A DNA stretch of 64,000 nt from Roseateles toxinivorans (GCA_945898095.1 CAMDHE010000004.1:1-64000); one strand, 5' to 3'. Counted from the first letter of the stretch, positions 16,030 through 26,024 are shown. Notes: generated from the sequence alone by a model not told the origin. Program-made: numbers and translations.

Positions 16030-17190
16030 TCAGCTCTTGCAGCCGCGCGCCGGGTCGGCAAGGGCTTTGCTGGCGATACCGACCAGCTTGTTTTCCTTGC
16101 CGATGACCTGGCGCAGATAGATGTCCTGCACCGGGTTATGCGCCTTCGAGATCGTGAACGCACCGCGCGGGCTGTCGATTTTTTCCTTCTCGACCGCAGC
16201 GGCAAACTGAGCCTTCTTGCTCAGGTCGCCCTTGACGGCCTTCAGTCCGACCGCCAGCAACTGCGCCGCGTCATAGCCTTGCACGGCATAGACATCGGGT
16301 TGCAACTTGAAGCTCTTGGCATAGGCCAGCCTGAAGGCATTGTCTCTGGCCGTGCCCAGACTGTCGGCGTAATGCAGCGTCGTGTACATCCCTTCGGCGG
16401 CATCACCCTGCGCATCGAGCGTACCCTCGGTGATGAAGCCGGCGCCATAGAGCGGAATCGCTTTCTTCAAGCCGGCTGCCGCATAGTCCTTGACAAACTT
16501 GACCGCTCCCGCACCGGCGAAAAAGGTATAGACCGCGTCGGGCTTGGTCGCTGCGATTTCGGTCAGCAGCGCCTGGAATTCGACATTCGGGAATGGCAGG
16601 CTGAGTTCCTTGACGACGCTGCCGCCGCCCTTTTCGAAGCCTTCCTTGAAGCCGCGCACCGACTCATCGCCCGCCCCGTACTTCCAGGTGATCGTGACCA
16701 CTTTCTTCAGCCCCTTGGCGGCCAACACATTGCCCATCGCATAGCCGGGCTGCCAATTGGAGAAGGAAGAGCGGAAGATGTTTGGCGCGCACATCGGGCC
16801 GGTCACCGCATCAGCACCTGCATTGGGAACGATCAAGAGCGTGCCGTTGTCCTTGGCGACCTTGGCCATCGCCATCGCGACGCCGGTGTGAACCGAACCG
16901 ATCAGCACGTCGACGTTGTCGCGCTTGACCAGCTTATTGACGTTGTCGGTGGCTTTGGACGGGTCCGATTCGTCGTCGACCTTGACGAATTCGACTTCGC
17001 GCCCGCCAAGCTTGTTGCCCTGCTCGGACAGGTAGAGCTTGAAACCGTTTTCGATCGCAGTGCCCAAGGCGGCAAAAGTGCCGGTGTAAGGCAGCATCAG
17101 ACCGACCTTCAGCTTGGGCGCATTCTGGGCCAGCAGCGAGGTCGAAAACATCACGGCTGCAGCCGCGATCATTGAATTACGGAATTTCAT
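16030..17190 (-). CDS. ABC importer periplasmic solute-binding protein, box cluster
   Basis: A 386-residue receptor of the Leu/Ile/Val-binding (Peripla_BP_6) family. It has a signal peptide (SMIAAAAVMFSTSLLAQ) and then KLKVGLMLPYTGTFAALG, VLIGSVHTGVAMAMAK and YAVQGYDAAQLL. The ATG at 17190 has AAGGAG about 8 bases upstream and overlaps the stop of the hydrolase gene (ATGA). It probably binds benzoate or a close analogue for the Liv-type importer encoded downstream. Confidence 0.88.
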   Translation of the reverse strand: MKFRNSMIAAAAVMFSTSLLAQNAPKLKVGLMLPYTGTFAALGTAIENGFKLYLSEQGNKLGGREVEFVKVDDESDPSKATDNVNKLVKRDNVDVLIGSVHTGVAMAMAKVAKDNGTLLIVPNAGADAVTGPMCAPNIFRSSFSNWQPGYAMGNVLAAKGLKKVVTITWKYGAGDESVRGFKEGFEKGGGSVVKELSLPFPNVEFQALLTEIAATKPDAVYTFFAGAGAVKFVKDYAAAGLKKAIPLYGAGFITEGTLDAQGDAAEGMYTTLHYADSLGTARDNAFRLAYAKSFKLQPDVYAVQGYDAAQLLAVGLKAVKGDLSKKAQFAAAVEKEKIDSPRGAFTISKAHNPVQDIYLRQVIGKENKLVGIASKALADPARGCKS

Positions 17191-17990
17191 GGTTTGTCTC
17201 CTTGTCGTTGAAAAAATGAAACGGCGGCTTCGATCAGCCGGTCTTTCTGGTCCCGATGCGGCGAATGCCCGCAGTCCGCCAATTCCAGCAGTTCGCATTG
17301 CCGCACCTGGCTGGCAATGCGTTGGACTTGCTCAAGTGTGCCGTATTCGTCGTCGCTGCCCTGCACCAGCAGCAATGGGCAGTTCAGCGAAGCCAAATGA
17401 TCATCGATGCACCAGGAACGAAATCCGGGGTTCAACCAGATGTCGTTCCAGCCCCAGAAGGCCGAATCAGGGTCTGCATGGTACTTCGCCAGGCGCTGGC
17501 GCAGATCGGTCTGCAAATAGGCTGTTCTGGCCGCGGCGATGTTGGCGATCGTGAGGTCTTCGACAAAGCAATGCGGCGCCAGCAGGATCGCCCCGGCCAC
17601 CTGCGCCGGGAACATCGCGGCATAAAGCAAGGCGATCGACGCGCCATCGCTATGCCCGAACAGCCAGACCGGCTGCTCAAGCTTCAAAGCACGGCAAAGT
17701 GCGGGCAGCAGTTGATCGGCCTGCCGGTGCATGAAGTCGGGTGACAAGGCTTGCCCGGCTTCACGCGGCGTCGACTGGCCATAGCCGGGGCGCGAATAGA
17801 CCAGCCCACGGCAATCAAGGGCAGCGCAAACCAAGGCCGGGAAATCACGCCACATCGACAAGGATCCGAGACCTTCGTGCAGAAAAATCATCAGCGGCCG
17901 TTCGCCTGCATCAGCGTTCAGCCATTGGTACTCGATCTTCACTAAGCCTTGCGGCAGCGCAAGATCGACGAATTCGCTGGCCAAGCTCAT
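17187..17990 (-). CDS. Alpha/beta hydrolase of the box cluster
   Basis: A 267-residue alpha/beta-fold hydrolase. The oxyanion-side motif is FLHEGLGSLSMW, the nucleophile elbow GHSDG, and the acid and histidine lie in QGSDDEYG and CGHSPH. Box clusters of Azoarcus-type bacteria carry a similar hydrolase, proposed to be a lactonase or thioesterase that salvages stalled CoA intermediates; the true substrate is not known to me. The gene overlaps both neighbours by 4 bases (ATGA), between benzoate-CoA ligase and the importer receptor. Confidence 0.8.
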   Translation of the reverse strand: MSLASEFVDLALPQGLVKIEYQWLNADAGERPLMIFLHEGLGSLSMWRDFPALVCAALDCRGLVYSRPGYGQSTPREAGQALSPDFMHRQADQLLPALCRALKLEQPVWLFGHSDGASIALLYAAMFPAQVAGAILLAPHCFVEDLTIANIAAARTAYLQTDLRQRLAKYHADPDSAFWGWNDIWLNPGFRSWCIDDHLASLNCPLLLVQGSDDEYGTLEQVQRIASQVRQCELLELADCGHSPHRDQKDRLIEAAVSFFQRQGDKP

Positions 17991-19585
17991 CGCTTCGCTG
18001 CCTCCGATTCGATCGCGCGCAGCTTGAAGCGCTGGATCTTGCCGGTTGCCGTCTTCGGCAACTCGTCCAGGAATTCGATGATGCGCGGGTATTTGTAGGG
18101 CGCCAGTCGTTCCTTGACAAAGGCCTTCAGCTCGGCCTCGTCAGCCTGCTGGCCGGATTTCAGCACCACATAGGCCTTGGTCTTGGTCAGCCCCTGCTCG
18201 TCGGTCACGCCGATGACAGCAGCTTCCAGCACGCTCGGGTGTTGGACTAGCGCGGCTTCGACCTCGAACGGCGAGACATAGATGCCGCTGACCTTGAGCA
18301 TGTCGTCACTGCGTCCGGAGTAGGTATAGCTGCCGTCAGCATTGCAGACATATTTGTCACCGCTTTTGGTCCAGCCGCCCTGAAAGGTCTGGCGGGTTTT
18401 CTCGTTATTGCCCCAGTACATCATCGCGGCCGAGGGCCCGTGGATATAGAGCTCGCCGAGCTCACCCTCCGCCACCCGGCTACCTTCCTCATCGCGCAAC
18501 TCGATCCGATAGCCCGGCACCGGCCAGCCGGTGCTGCCATAGCGCACCTTGCCAGGCAGATTCGACAAATAGACATGCAGCATCTCGGTGGAGCCGATGC
18601 CGTCGATGATGTCGACGCCGAAATGCTTCTTGAAGCGTTCACCCAGATCCGCCGGCAATGCTTCGCCTGCGGATGAGACCAGGCGCAAGGCCACATCAGT
18701 TGCCGCCGGCAGTTCGGGATGAGCCAGCATGCCGGCAAAACCGGTCGGCGCGCCGTAGAAAACACTCGGCCGCAGCCCGCCGACCGCGCCCTTGAGTCGC
18801 TTGAAGGTCGCCGCTGGTGTCGGCCTCTCGGCCATCAGGATCGTCGTTGCGCCGACCGCCATCGGGAAGGTCAAGGCATTGCCCAGACCATAGGCAAAGA
18901 ACAGTTTGGCAGCGGAGAAACAGACATCATTCTCACGCAAGGCCAGCACGCCCTTGGCATAGAGTTCACAAGTCCAGTACGGGTTGGCATGCGAGTGCAC
19001 CGTGCCCTTGGGCCGCCCGGTCGAGCCGGACGAATAAAGCCAGAAGGCCGGATCATCGGCACCGGTATTGGCGGCTTCTTGCAGCGGCTGTTGCGATTGC
19101 AAAAAGGCTTCGAAGTCGATTTGCCCGTCATGCAGGGGCGCGGCAGGTCGCGACACGATCACCACGCCGAGTTCATGCCCCGACTTGCTCATCGCTGCCG
19201 TCAGCGCAGGCAGCAAGGCGCCCGATACCAGCGCGGCTTGGGCGCGCGAGTTTTCCAGCATATAGGCATAGTCATCCGCGGTCAGCAGGGAATTGACCGC
19301 CACTGGCACCAGGCCGGCGTAGATGGCGCCGAGAAAGCTCACCGGCCAATCATTGCAGTCCTGCATCAAGAGCAGCACCCGCTCTTCGCGCCGCAGGCCG
19401 GCAGCCAGCAGTCCGGCAGCGACGCAGCGCACCCGTTCATCGAGCTGCCCGTAGCTCAGCGACCCCAGGTCATCGACAAAGGCGGCTTTTTGCGGCCGCT
19501 CTTGATTGACCGACAGCAGATGCCGGGCGAAGTTGAAGCGCTCGGGGGGCGCTATCACAGCGGATGGATTGGAAGAATCATTCAT
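17987..19585 (-). CDS. Benzoate-CoA ligase
   Basis: A 532-residue ANL ligase of the benzoate-CoA ligase family, making benzoyl-CoA from benzoate, ATP and CoA: the entry step of the box pathway. Motifs are YSSGSTGRPKGTVHSH (P-loop), DGIGSTEMLHVYLSN (A5, typical of benzoate-CoA ligases), GRSDDMLKVSGIYVSPFEVE (hinge) and KTATGKIQRFKLR with the catalytic lysine. The ATG at 19585 has AAGGAA 8-13 bases upstream. It lies 33 bases after boxD and overlaps the hydrolase gene. Confidence 0.92.
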   Translation of the reverse strand: MNDSSNPSAVIAPPERFNFARHLLSVNQERPQKAAFVDDLGSLSYGQLDERVRCVAAGLLAAGLRREERVLLLMQDCNDWPVSFLGAIYAGLVPVAVNSLLTADDYAYMLENSRAQAALVSGALLPALTAAMSKSGHELGVVIVSRPAAPLHDGQIDFEAFLQSQQPLQEAANTGADDPAFWLYSSGSTGRPKGTVHSHANPYWTCELYAKGVLALRENDVCFSAAKLFFAYGLGNALTFPMAVGATTILMAERPTPAATFKRLKGAVGGLRPSVFYGAPTGFAGMLAHPELPAATDVALRLVSSAGEALPADLGERFKKHFGVDIIDGIGSTEMLHVYLSNLPGKVRYGSTGWPVPGYRIELRDEEGSRVAEGELGELYIHGPSAAMMYWGNNEKTRQTFQGGWTKSGDKYVCNADGSYTYSGRSDDMLKVSGIYVSPFEVEAALVQHPSVLEAAVIGVTDEQGLTKTKAYVVLKSGQQADEAELKAFVKERLAPYKYPRIIEFLDELPKTATGKIQRFKLRAIESEAAKR

Positions 19586-19618
19586 CTGGAATTCCTTGCC
19601 CGGCTGTCTGTCAGGGAT

Positions 19619-21229
19619 TCAATCGTTGCTCGAACCGAGCAGGCTCAACACCGCCATGCTCGCTTGCAATGCACTGCGGCGATGATAGAAATTCAGCGCC
19701 CTGGCGCCGCCAAGTTCTTCGCCGCCACCGGCTCGCCCCGGGCCGCCATGCATGGACTGCGGCATCACATTGCCATGCCCGGTCTGGCTGGCGGCGACGT
19801 CGGGCGACACGATATGCACGCGGCCATTGCTGTCAGCCAACTCGAGCGCGGCGTCGGCCAAGGCAGCCGGATCGCTGCCGTAGACCGAAGTGACCAGTGA
19901 TCCCTGGCCGCGCCGGATCAAGGTCAGCGCATGGCTGATGTCGGCGCTTCCGGGCTGACTGCGGTAGGCAATCAAAGTGGCCACCGGCCCGAAGACTTCG
20001 GTGTCATGGACGCGGTCAGCCGCATCGCTGCCGGCCGGGCTGCCGGTGCCGAGCAAGGTCGGCCCGATGCAGCAGCTGGTCAATGCATCAGCATCAACCA
20101 ACAATGCCTCAGCGCCGTCGTACAACACCGTGGTCTGGGCCATCAGATGGACCAGGCCTTCGCGTACCGCCTGCAGCTGGGCCTGATTGACCAAGGCACC
20201 CATGCGCACCGACTCATTGCGCGGATTGCCGACGCTGACTTTGGCCAGGCGGGCGGAGATGGCCTGGGCCGCCGCGGCATAGACCGGCTCGGGGACGAAA
20301 ATACGCCGGATCGCGGTGCATTTCTGGCCTGACTTGACCGTCATCTCGCGTGCTGCTTCCTTGACCAGCAGGTCGAACGCTTCGCTGCCCGGCGCTTCAC
20401 CTGGCAACAGCAAGGCCGAATTGACGCTGTCGGCCTCGATATTGATCCGCACCGATCGGCTTGTCACTGCCGGGTGGGAACGGATCTGCGCCGCAGTTTC
20501 GGCCGAGCCGGTGAAGGACATGACATCAAAGGTCTGCAACTGGTCCATCAACCCTGCCGGGCTGCCGCAGATGACCGAGATCGCACCGGCCGGGAAGATG
20601 CCGGCATCGACGATGTCCTTGACCATGCGTTGGGTCAGCCAGGCCGTCGCAGTGGCTGGCTTGACGATCACCGGCACACCCGACAACAAGGCCGGCGCAG
20701 CTTTTTCCCATAATCCCCAGGCCGGGAAATTGAAGGCATTGATGAACAAGGCAATACCGTGGGTCGGCGTCAGCAGATGCTGGGACTGGAACAAGGGATC
20801 CTTGGCCAGGCGCGCCGTGGGTCCGTCCAGCATGAAGCGTCGCTCACCCAGCGATTCGCCCAGCTTGGCATAGCTGCCCAGCGTGAAGATCGCGCCGTCG
20901 ATGTCGACCGCCGAGTCGTTCTTGACCGTGCCGCTATTGGCGGTGGCGATCTCGTAATAGGCCTCGCGCTGGCCCTGCAGGACCTTGACTGCCGCGCCGA
21001 GCATCGCGGCGCGCTGCACATAACTGAGCGCGCGCAGACTGGCACCGCCTTGCTCGCGGGCAAACTTGAAGCCCGCAGCCAAGTCCAGGCCGGTGGCATC
21101 GACCCGGACCAGTTCCTGCCCGGTGACCGGATCAGTCAAAGTGGCGCCGAAGGCATTGCCGAATTGCCATTGGCCGGCGAGATAGTTGGGAAGCAGATCG
21201 GTCATTGGAGGTCTCGGAATGTCGTTCAT
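19619..21229 (-). CDS. boxD: 3,4-dehydroadipyl-CoA semialdehyde dehydrogenase (BoxD)
   Basis: A 536-residue aldehyde dehydrogenase of the BoxD/PaaZ-N-like branch. It should oxidise 3,4-dehydroadipyl-CoA semialdehyde, the BoxC product, to the acid using NADP+. The catalytic cysteine is in KSGQKCTAIRR, the nucleotide-binding stretch in VIVKPATATAWLT, and NIEADSVNSALLLPG carries the conserved region around the general base. The start at 21229 is supported by ATGA overlap with the upstream stop; an in-frame ATG at 21205 is an alternative. Confidence 0.9.
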   Translation of the reverse strand: MNDIPRPPMTDLLPNYLAGQWQFGNAFGATLTDPVTGQELVRVDATGLDLAAGFKFAREQGGASLRALSYVQRAAMLGAAVKVLQGQREAYYEIATANSGTVKNDSAVDIDGAIFTLGSYAKLGESLGERRFMLDGPTARLAKDPLFQSQHLLTPTHGIALFINAFNFPAWGLWEKAAPALLSGVPVIVKPATATAWLTQRMVKDIVDAGIFPAGAISVICGSPAGLMDQLQTFDVMSFTGSAETAAQIRSHPAVTSRSVRINIEADSVNSALLLPGEAPGSEAFDLLVKEAAREMTVKSGQKCTAIRRIFVPEPVYAAAAQAISARLAKVSVGNPRNESVRMGALVNQAQLQAVREGLVHLMAQTTVLYDGAEALLVDADALTSCCIGPTLLGTGSPAGSDAADRVHDTEVFGPVATLIAYRSQPGSADISHALTLIRRGQGSLVTSVYGSDPAALADAALELADSNGRVHIVSPDVAASQTGHGNVMPQSMHGGPGRAGGGEELGGARALNFYHRRSALQASMAVLSLLGSSND

Positions 21230-21705
21230 TGCGTGAATTCGATGCGGCCCTGGGGCAGCAGATAGAGCACCAGGGCACGGCCACCGGTCACCGTCGGCCG
21301 ATGCGCACTGCCGGGCGGGCAGACCAGCCAGCCCTGCGGGCGGCCGTCAAACCTGGCCCCGGAGTCGATCGGCAGGATCAGATCGATCTCGCCCAGCGGA
21401 TGGACATGGTGCGGGCCAGCGACATTGGCCATGTCGACCACATCGACCGAATAGCCCTGCAAGTCATCGGCCGGTTTGAAAATCCGTCCGTAACGCAATC
21501 CGCCGCCTTCGCGCTCGCAAAGCCAGCCTTGCTCGACGCCATCGATGCAGGCGTCCTTCAGGGCGGCAAAGCTGGCTGAGCCGGGGCCATGTTCGGCATT
21601 CAGCCAGGCATCCAGACCTTGGTCGAGCGGACGCCCGGCCAAGGCTGAGGTCAGCGCCATCAACTGGGTTCTAAAACCGGCTTTTGCCGCGGCGGTATCT
21701 GACAT
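21226..21705 (-). CDS. DUF4863 cupin-like protein of the box cluster
   Basis: A 159-residue protein. Its C-terminal half reads like a small cupin (HHVHPLGEIDLILPID with metal-type histidines and a glutamate, then GWLVCPPGSAHRPTVTGG). This is the DUF4863 family, whose one characterised relative I know of is the PnbB 4-hydroxylaminobenzoate lyase. It is the first gene of the leftward box operon and overlaps boxD by 4 bases. Its constant company with box genes suggests a role in handling a benzoyl-CoA-derived by-product; the reaction is unknown. Confidence 0.75.
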   Translation of the reverse strand: MSDTAAAKAGFRTQLMALTSALAGRPLDQGLDAWLNAEHGPGSASFAALKDACIDGVEQGWLCEREGGGLRYGRIFKPADDLQGYSVDVVDMANVAGPHHVHPLGEIDLILPIDSGARFDGRPQGWLVCPPGSAHRPTVTGGRALVLYLLPQGRIEFTQ

Positions 21706-21798
21706 AGATCACTCCAATCGCAATTCGCACTTGCAAATCCATCTCGCATGAATTATTGTGCATTGACGTACGATAATGCTTAGAAAACATCCTGTCAA

Positions 21799-21810
21799 GC
21801 AATATATTGC
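21799..21810. promoter_or_regulatory. Palindromic operator candidate in the boxR/leftward operon spacer
   Basis: GCAATATATTGC is a perfect 12-base palindrome, extended as AGCAATATATTGCAT, lying 27 bases before the boxR start. TGCA tetramers also occur at 21732 and 21759 in the same 130-base spacer. BzdR/BoxR-type regulators recognise TGCA-containing repeats, so this is a likely BoxR site acting on both divergent units. Binding is inferred. Confidence 0.5.
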
Positions 21811-21836
21811 ATATCGTGATTTCCACTTGAGCCAAC

Positions 21837-22763
21837 ATGTCCACTGAAGAAACGATCATCGACAGCCCGCGGGCGGGCAGCGAATCAACTCATGCCGAGA
21901 AGAATGCCTTCCTGGTCGGTCTGGGAGAGCGGGCGCGCGCGTTGCGGGCGCGCCGCGGCATGACCCGCAAAGCGGTCGCCTCCAGCGCCGGCGTCTCCGA
22001 GCGCCATCTGGCCAACCTCGAATATGGTGAAGGCAATGCCTCGATCCTGGTCTTGCTGCAGGTGGCCGGAGCGCTGCAATGCAGCCTGGCCGAGTTGATC
22101 GGCGACATCAGCACCTCGAGCCCGGAATGGCTGCTGATCCGTGAATTGCTCGAACGCGCGGACGAAGCCAGCTTGCGCAAGGCGCGCATTGCGATCGGCC
22201 AGGCGCTGGGTACCGGCGGCAGCAGCGCCATCGCCAACCCGCGCGTTGCGCTGGTCGGCTTGCGCGGGGCAGGCAAGTCAACACTTGGGCAGATGCTGGC
22301 CGATGACCTTGACTTCCCCTTTGTCGAGTTGAGCCGGGAAATCGAGAAGTTTGCCGGCTGCAGCGTTGCCGAAATTCAGGCCCTCTACGGCATGAATGCC
22401 TATCGCCGCTATGAGCGCCGTGCGCTGGAAGAGGCGATCCAGATCTATCCCGAAGCGGTCATCGCGACCCCAGGCGGCTTGGTCTCGGACCCGGCCACCT
22501 TCAACCAACTGCTCAGCCATTGCACGACGGTCTGGCTGCAGGCTGATCCCGAAGACCATATGAAGCGCGTTCAGGCGCAGGGCGATTTGCGCCCGATGGC
22601 GGCAAGCAAGGAGGCGATGGAAGACCTCAAGAGCATCCTGGCCGGGCGAGCCGCCTTCTATTCAAAGTCCCAGTTGAGCGTTGACACCAGCGCCCAGCAA
22701 CTCGATGCGACCTTCCAGTTGCTGCGCGGCAAGGTACGGGAACTTCTACAACTGCCGGGATAA
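21837..22763 (+). CDS. boxR: BoxR transcriptional regulator (HTH plus shikimate-kinase-like domain)
   Basis: A 308-residue BzdR/BoxR-type repressor. Residues about 25-85 form an XRE-type helix-turn-helix (LGERARALRARRGMTRK, SERHLANLEYGEGN). Residues about 140-308 resemble shikimate kinase, with a P-loop GLRGAGKSTLG and VATPGGL-type strand. In Azoarcus the C-terminal domain senses benzoyl-CoA and releases the repressor. It sits at the centre of the locus, divergent from the DUF4863-boxD operon and upstream of boxCBA, with TGCA motifs in both spacers. Confidence 0.92.
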   Translation: MSTEETIIDSPRAGSESTHAEKNAFLVGLGERARALRARRGMTRKAVASSAGVSERHLANLEYGEGNASILVLLQVAGALQCSLAELIGDISTSSPEWLLIRELLERADEASLRKARIAIGQALGTGGSSAIANPRVALVGLRGAGKSTLGQMLADDLDFPFVELSREIEKFAGCSVAEIQALYGMNAYRRYERRALEEAIQIYPEAVIATPGGLVSDPATFNQLLSHCTTVWLQADPEDHMKRVQAQGDLRPMAASKEAMEDLKSILAGRAAFYSKSQLSVDTSAQQLDATFQLLRGKVRELLQLPG

Positions 22764-22774
22764 AAATCAAAAGA

Positions 22775-22833
22775 TGCAAAAAAATGCTTGATCTTTGCCG
22801 GTGACATGCATTATTATTCATGCACCGGATGCA
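22775..22833 (+). promoter_or_regulatory. TGCA-repeat region upstream of boxC
   Basis: Four TGCA tetramers lie in the 110-base spacer before boxC, at 22775, 22807, 22821 and 22830. The pair at 22807 and 22821 forms ATGCAT-N8-ATGCA with an AT-rich centre. This resembles the TGCA operators of BzdR/BoxR proteins and suggests boxCBA has its own regulated promoter. No precise -35/-10 assignment is made. Confidence 0.45.
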
Positions 22834-22873
22834 GAATCTTGCGTTTTTTTACTTCCAGCGAAGGAATTTCCCG

Positions 22874-24538
22874 ATGTCGACCTCCACCCCCGCCCGCGTC
22901 GAGTACCAGACCGAGCCCGGCAGTTACAAGCATCTGCAGTTGAGTTTCAATGGCCCGGTGGCGACGCTGGCGATCGACATCGATGAAAACGCCGGTCTTC
23001 GTGAAGGCTACAAGCTCAAGTTGAACAGCTATGACCTGGGGGTCGACATTGAGCTCAACGATGCGATCGGCCGCATCCGCTTCGAACATCCGGAAGTGCG
23101 CTGCGTCGTCATCACCAGCGCAAGAGACAAGGTCTTCTGCTCCGGCGCCAACATCTTCATGCTGGGCGTTTCGAGTCACTCCTGGAAAGTGAACTTCTGC
23201 AAGTTCACCAATGAAACCCGCAACGGCCTGGAAGACAGTTCGCGCTACAGCGGTCTGAAATTTCTGGCTGCCGTGAACGGCGCTTGCGCCGGCGGCGGCT
23301 ATGAGCTGGCCCTGGCATGCGACGAAATCATCCTGGTCGACGACCGCAGCAGCGGAGTCAGCTTGCCCGAAGTGCCATTGCTTGGCGTCCTGCCCGGCAC
23401 GGGCGGTCTGACCCGCGTGACCGACAAGAAGCATGTGCGCCATGATCTGGCGGACATTTTTTGCACCAGCGTGGAAGGCGTGCGGGGCCAGAAAGCCAAG
23501 GACTGGCGCCTGGTCGACGACATCGCCAAGCCGGCTGAATTTGCCCGCAAAGTGCAGGCCCGCGCGCTGGAACTGGCCGCTTTGAGCGACCGCCCGGCAG
23601 AAGGTCGTGGCGTCAAGCTCGGAACCCTGCAACGCAGCATCGAGGCCGATGCGCTGATCTATTCGCATGTCAGAGTCGAGATTGACCGCACCAAGCGCAC
23701 CGCAGCTTTCATCGTTTCAAGCCCGCACGGCCCGCAGCCGACCGACCTGGCCGGCATCGAGGCGGCCGGCGACCAATGGTTCCCGCTGCTGATGGCGCGC
23801 GAGCTCGAAGACGCGATCCTGCAGATGCGCACCAGCGAGCTCGACATCGGCGTCTGGCTGATCAAGACCGAAGGCGATGCCGCTGCAGTGCTCGCCACCG
23901 ATGCGGTCTTGATCGCGCATCAAAATCATTGGCTGGTGCGGGAAACCATTGGCTTGCTGCGCCGCACCTTCGCGCGACTCGACGTGACTTCGCGCAGCCT
24001 GTTTGCGCTGATCGATGCCGGCTCATGCTTTGCCGGCAGCTTTCTGGAACTGGCCCTGGCCTGCGACCGCAGCTATCAGCTGGCTTTGCCTGACGACGAG
24101 ACGGCAGCACCGAAGATCACTTTGTCAGACTGCAACTTCGGCATCTATCCAATGGTGACCGGGCAGAGCCGCTTGCAGCGACGCTTCTACAAGGAGCAGG
24201 CCGCGATCGACCCATTGCGCGCAAATTGCGGCCAGGCCCTGGACGCCGATGCAGCCTTCGCCCTGGGCTTGGTGACCGCCAACCCCGACGACATCGACTG
24301 GGCCGATGAAATCCGCATCGCCATCGAAGAGCGCGTGGCGATGTCGCCCGACGCATTGACCGGACTCGAGGCCAATCTGCGCTTCAACGGGCCGGAGAAC
24401 ATGTTCACCCGCATCTTCGGTCGTCTGACAGCATGGCAGAACTGGATCTTCCAGCGCCCCAACGCTGTCGGCGAAAAAGGCGCCTTGAAGGTCTATGGCA
24501 AAGGCGACAAAGCCGTCTTTGACTGGAACCGCGTCTAG
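22874..24538 (+). CDS. boxC: 2,3-epoxybenzoyl-CoA dihydrolase (BoxC)
   Basis: A 554-residue member of the enoyl-CoA hydratase superfamily with two crotonase-like halves, as expected for BoxC. It cleaves 2,3-epoxybenzoyl-CoA with two waters to 3,4-dehydroadipyl-CoA semialdehyde and formate. The first half shows VFCSGANIFMLGVSSHSWKV and NGACAGGGYELALACDEI, which form the CoA-binding loop and oxyanion hole. The ATG at 22874 is preferred because AAGGAA lies about 10 bases upstream. boxB follows after 58 bases. Confidence 0.93.
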   Translation: MSTSTPARVEYQTEPGSYKHLQLSFNGPVATLAIDIDENAGLREGYKLKLNSYDLGVDIELNDAIGRIRFEHPEVRCVVITSARDKVFCSGANIFMLGVSSHSWKVNFCKFTNETRNGLEDSSRYSGLKFLAAVNGACAGGGYELALACDEIILVDDRSSGVSLPEVPLLGVLPGTGGLTRVTDKKHVRHDLADIFCTSVEGVRGQKAKDWRLVDDIAKPAEFARKVQARALELAALSDRPAEGRGVKLGTLQRSIEADALIYSHVRVEIDRTKRTAAFIVSSPHGPQPTDLAGIEAAGDQWFPLLMARELEDAILQMRTSELDIGVWLIKTEGDAAAVLATDAVLIAHQNHWLVRETIGLLRRTFARLDVTSRSLFALIDAGSCFAGSFLELALACDRSYQLALPDDETAAPKITLSDCNFGIYPMVTGQSRLQRRFYKEQAAIDPLRANCGQALDADAAFALGLVTANPDDIDWADEIRIAIEERVAMSPDALTGLEANLRFNGPENMFTRIFGRLTAWQNWIFQRPNAVGEKGALKVYGKGDKAVFDWNRV

Positions 24539-24596
24539 AAATACTCTGCATAACCCGATACCCCCATTAGCCCCGCAAATATCCCAGGAGAATTCG

Positions 24597-26024
24597 ATGT
24601 CCGGCATCAACTACAGCGAGAAAATTCCCAACAATGTCGATCTGTCGAGCGACCGCACCTTGCAGCGCGCGCTCGAACAATGGCAGCCCAACTTCATCAG
24701 TTGGTGGGATGACATGGGCCCTGAAGGCTCGACCGACATGGATGTCTACCTGCGCACGGCGATCAGCGTCGATCCGCAAGGCTGGGCCCAGTTCGGCCAT
24801 GTGAAGATGCGCGACTACCGCTGGGGCATCTTCCTGAACCCGGGCGATGCTGACCGGACGATCCATTTCGGCGACCACAAGGGCGAAAAAGCCTGGCAGG
24901 ATGTGCCAGGCGAGCATCGTGCCAATCTGCGCCGCATCATCGTCACGCAAGGCGACACCGAGCCTGCATCGGTCGAGCAGCAGCGCCAACTCGGCTTGAC
25001 TGCACCCAGCATGTATGACCTGCGCAACCTGTTCCAGATCAACGTCGAAGAAGGCCGCCACCTCTGGGCGATGGTCTATCTCCTGCACAAGCATTTCGGC
25101 CGCGATGGCCGCGAAGAAGCCGAAGCGCTGTTGCAGCGCCGCAGCGGCCATGAAGACAACCCGCGCATCCTCGGGGCTTTCAACGAGCAGACGCCCGATT
25201 GGCTGAGCTTCTTCATGTTCACCTATTTCACCGACCGCGATGGCAAGTTCCAGCTCTGCGCGCTGGCCGAATCAGCCTTCGACCCGCTGGCGCGCACCAG
25301 CAAATTCATGCTGACCGAAGAGGCGCACCATATGTTCGTCGGCGAGTCGGGCATCTCGCGCGTGATTTCACGCACAGCGCAGATGATGAACGAGCTCAAG
25401 ACCGACGATGTCGGCCGTCTGCGCGCCGCTGGCGTGATCGATCTGCCAACGATTCAGCGCTATATCAACTTTCATTTCAGCGTCACCATCGATCTGTTCG
25501 GCGCTGACGAATCGAGCAATGCTGCGATCTTCTACAGCTCCGGCCTGAAAGGCCGTTATGAAGAAGGCAAGCGCGCTGATGACCATGTGCTGAAGGGCCA
25601 TACCTACAAGGTGCTCGAAACCCGCAACGGCCAATTGGTGGAAAAGGAAGTCCCGATGCTCAATGCCCTCAATGAGGTGCTGCGCGATGACTACATCAAG
25701 GACTCGGCCGCAGGTGTCGGGCGCTGGAACAAGGTGCTGGAAAAAGCCGGCATCCCAACCCGCTTGAGCGTGCCGCACAAGGCCTTCCATCGCAATATCG
25801 GCTCGCTGTCCCAGGTGAAGATTTCGCCCGATGGTCGCGTCCTCAACGATGCCGAGTGGAACGCCAAGGTCAACGCCTGGCTGCCTAGCGCAGAAGACCG
25901 CGCTTTTGTGGCAAGCCTGATGGGCCGGGTGGTCGAGCCAGGCAAGTTTGCCAACTGGATCGCACCGCCGGTGATGGGCATCAACCGTCAGCCGGTCGAT
26001 TTCGAATATGTGCGTTTCAACTAA
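24597..26024 (+). CDS. boxB: Benzoyl-CoA 2,3-epoxidase, diiron oxygenase subunit (BoxB)
   Basis: A 475-residue class I diiron protein. With BoxA it epoxidises benzoyl-CoA to 2,3-epoxybenzoyl-CoA using O2 and NADPH. Two EXXH iron-ligand motifs are visible, EEGRH (about residue 150) and EEAHH (about 240), with further acidic ligands between. The ATG at 24597 follows CAGGAGAATTCG. The stop codon TAA forms part of the left end of a 165-base palindromic element that separates boxB from boxA. Confidence 0.94.
   Translation: MSGINYSEKIPNNVDLSSDRTLQRALEQWQPNFISWWDDMGPEGSTDMDVYLRTAISVDPQGWAQFGHVKMRDYRWGIFLNPGDADRTIHFGDHKGEKAWQDVPGEHRANLRRIIVTQGDTEPASVEQQRQLGLTAPSMYDLRNLFQINVEEGRHLWAMVYLLHKHFGRDGREEAEALLQRRSGHEDNPRILGAFNEQTPDWLSFFMFTYFTDRDGKFQLCALAESAFDPLARTSKFMLTEEAHHMFVGESGISRVISRTAQMMNELKTDDVGRLRAAGVIDLPTIQRYINFHFSVTIDLFGADESSNAAIFYSSGLKGRYEEGKRADDHVLKGHTYKVLETRNGQLVEKEVPMLNALNEVLRDDYIKDSAAGVGRWNKVLEKAGIPTRLSVPHKAFHRNIGSLSQVKISPDGRVLNDAEWNAKVNAWLPSAEDRAFVASLMGRVVEPGKFANWIAPPVMGINRQPVDFEYVRFN

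Noticed and set aside
24541-24558. ACTCTGCATAACCC after boxC, similar to the element A end
   Set aside because: Only about 13 bases match and no second end or core is visible, so chance or a very old relic cannot be distinguished.
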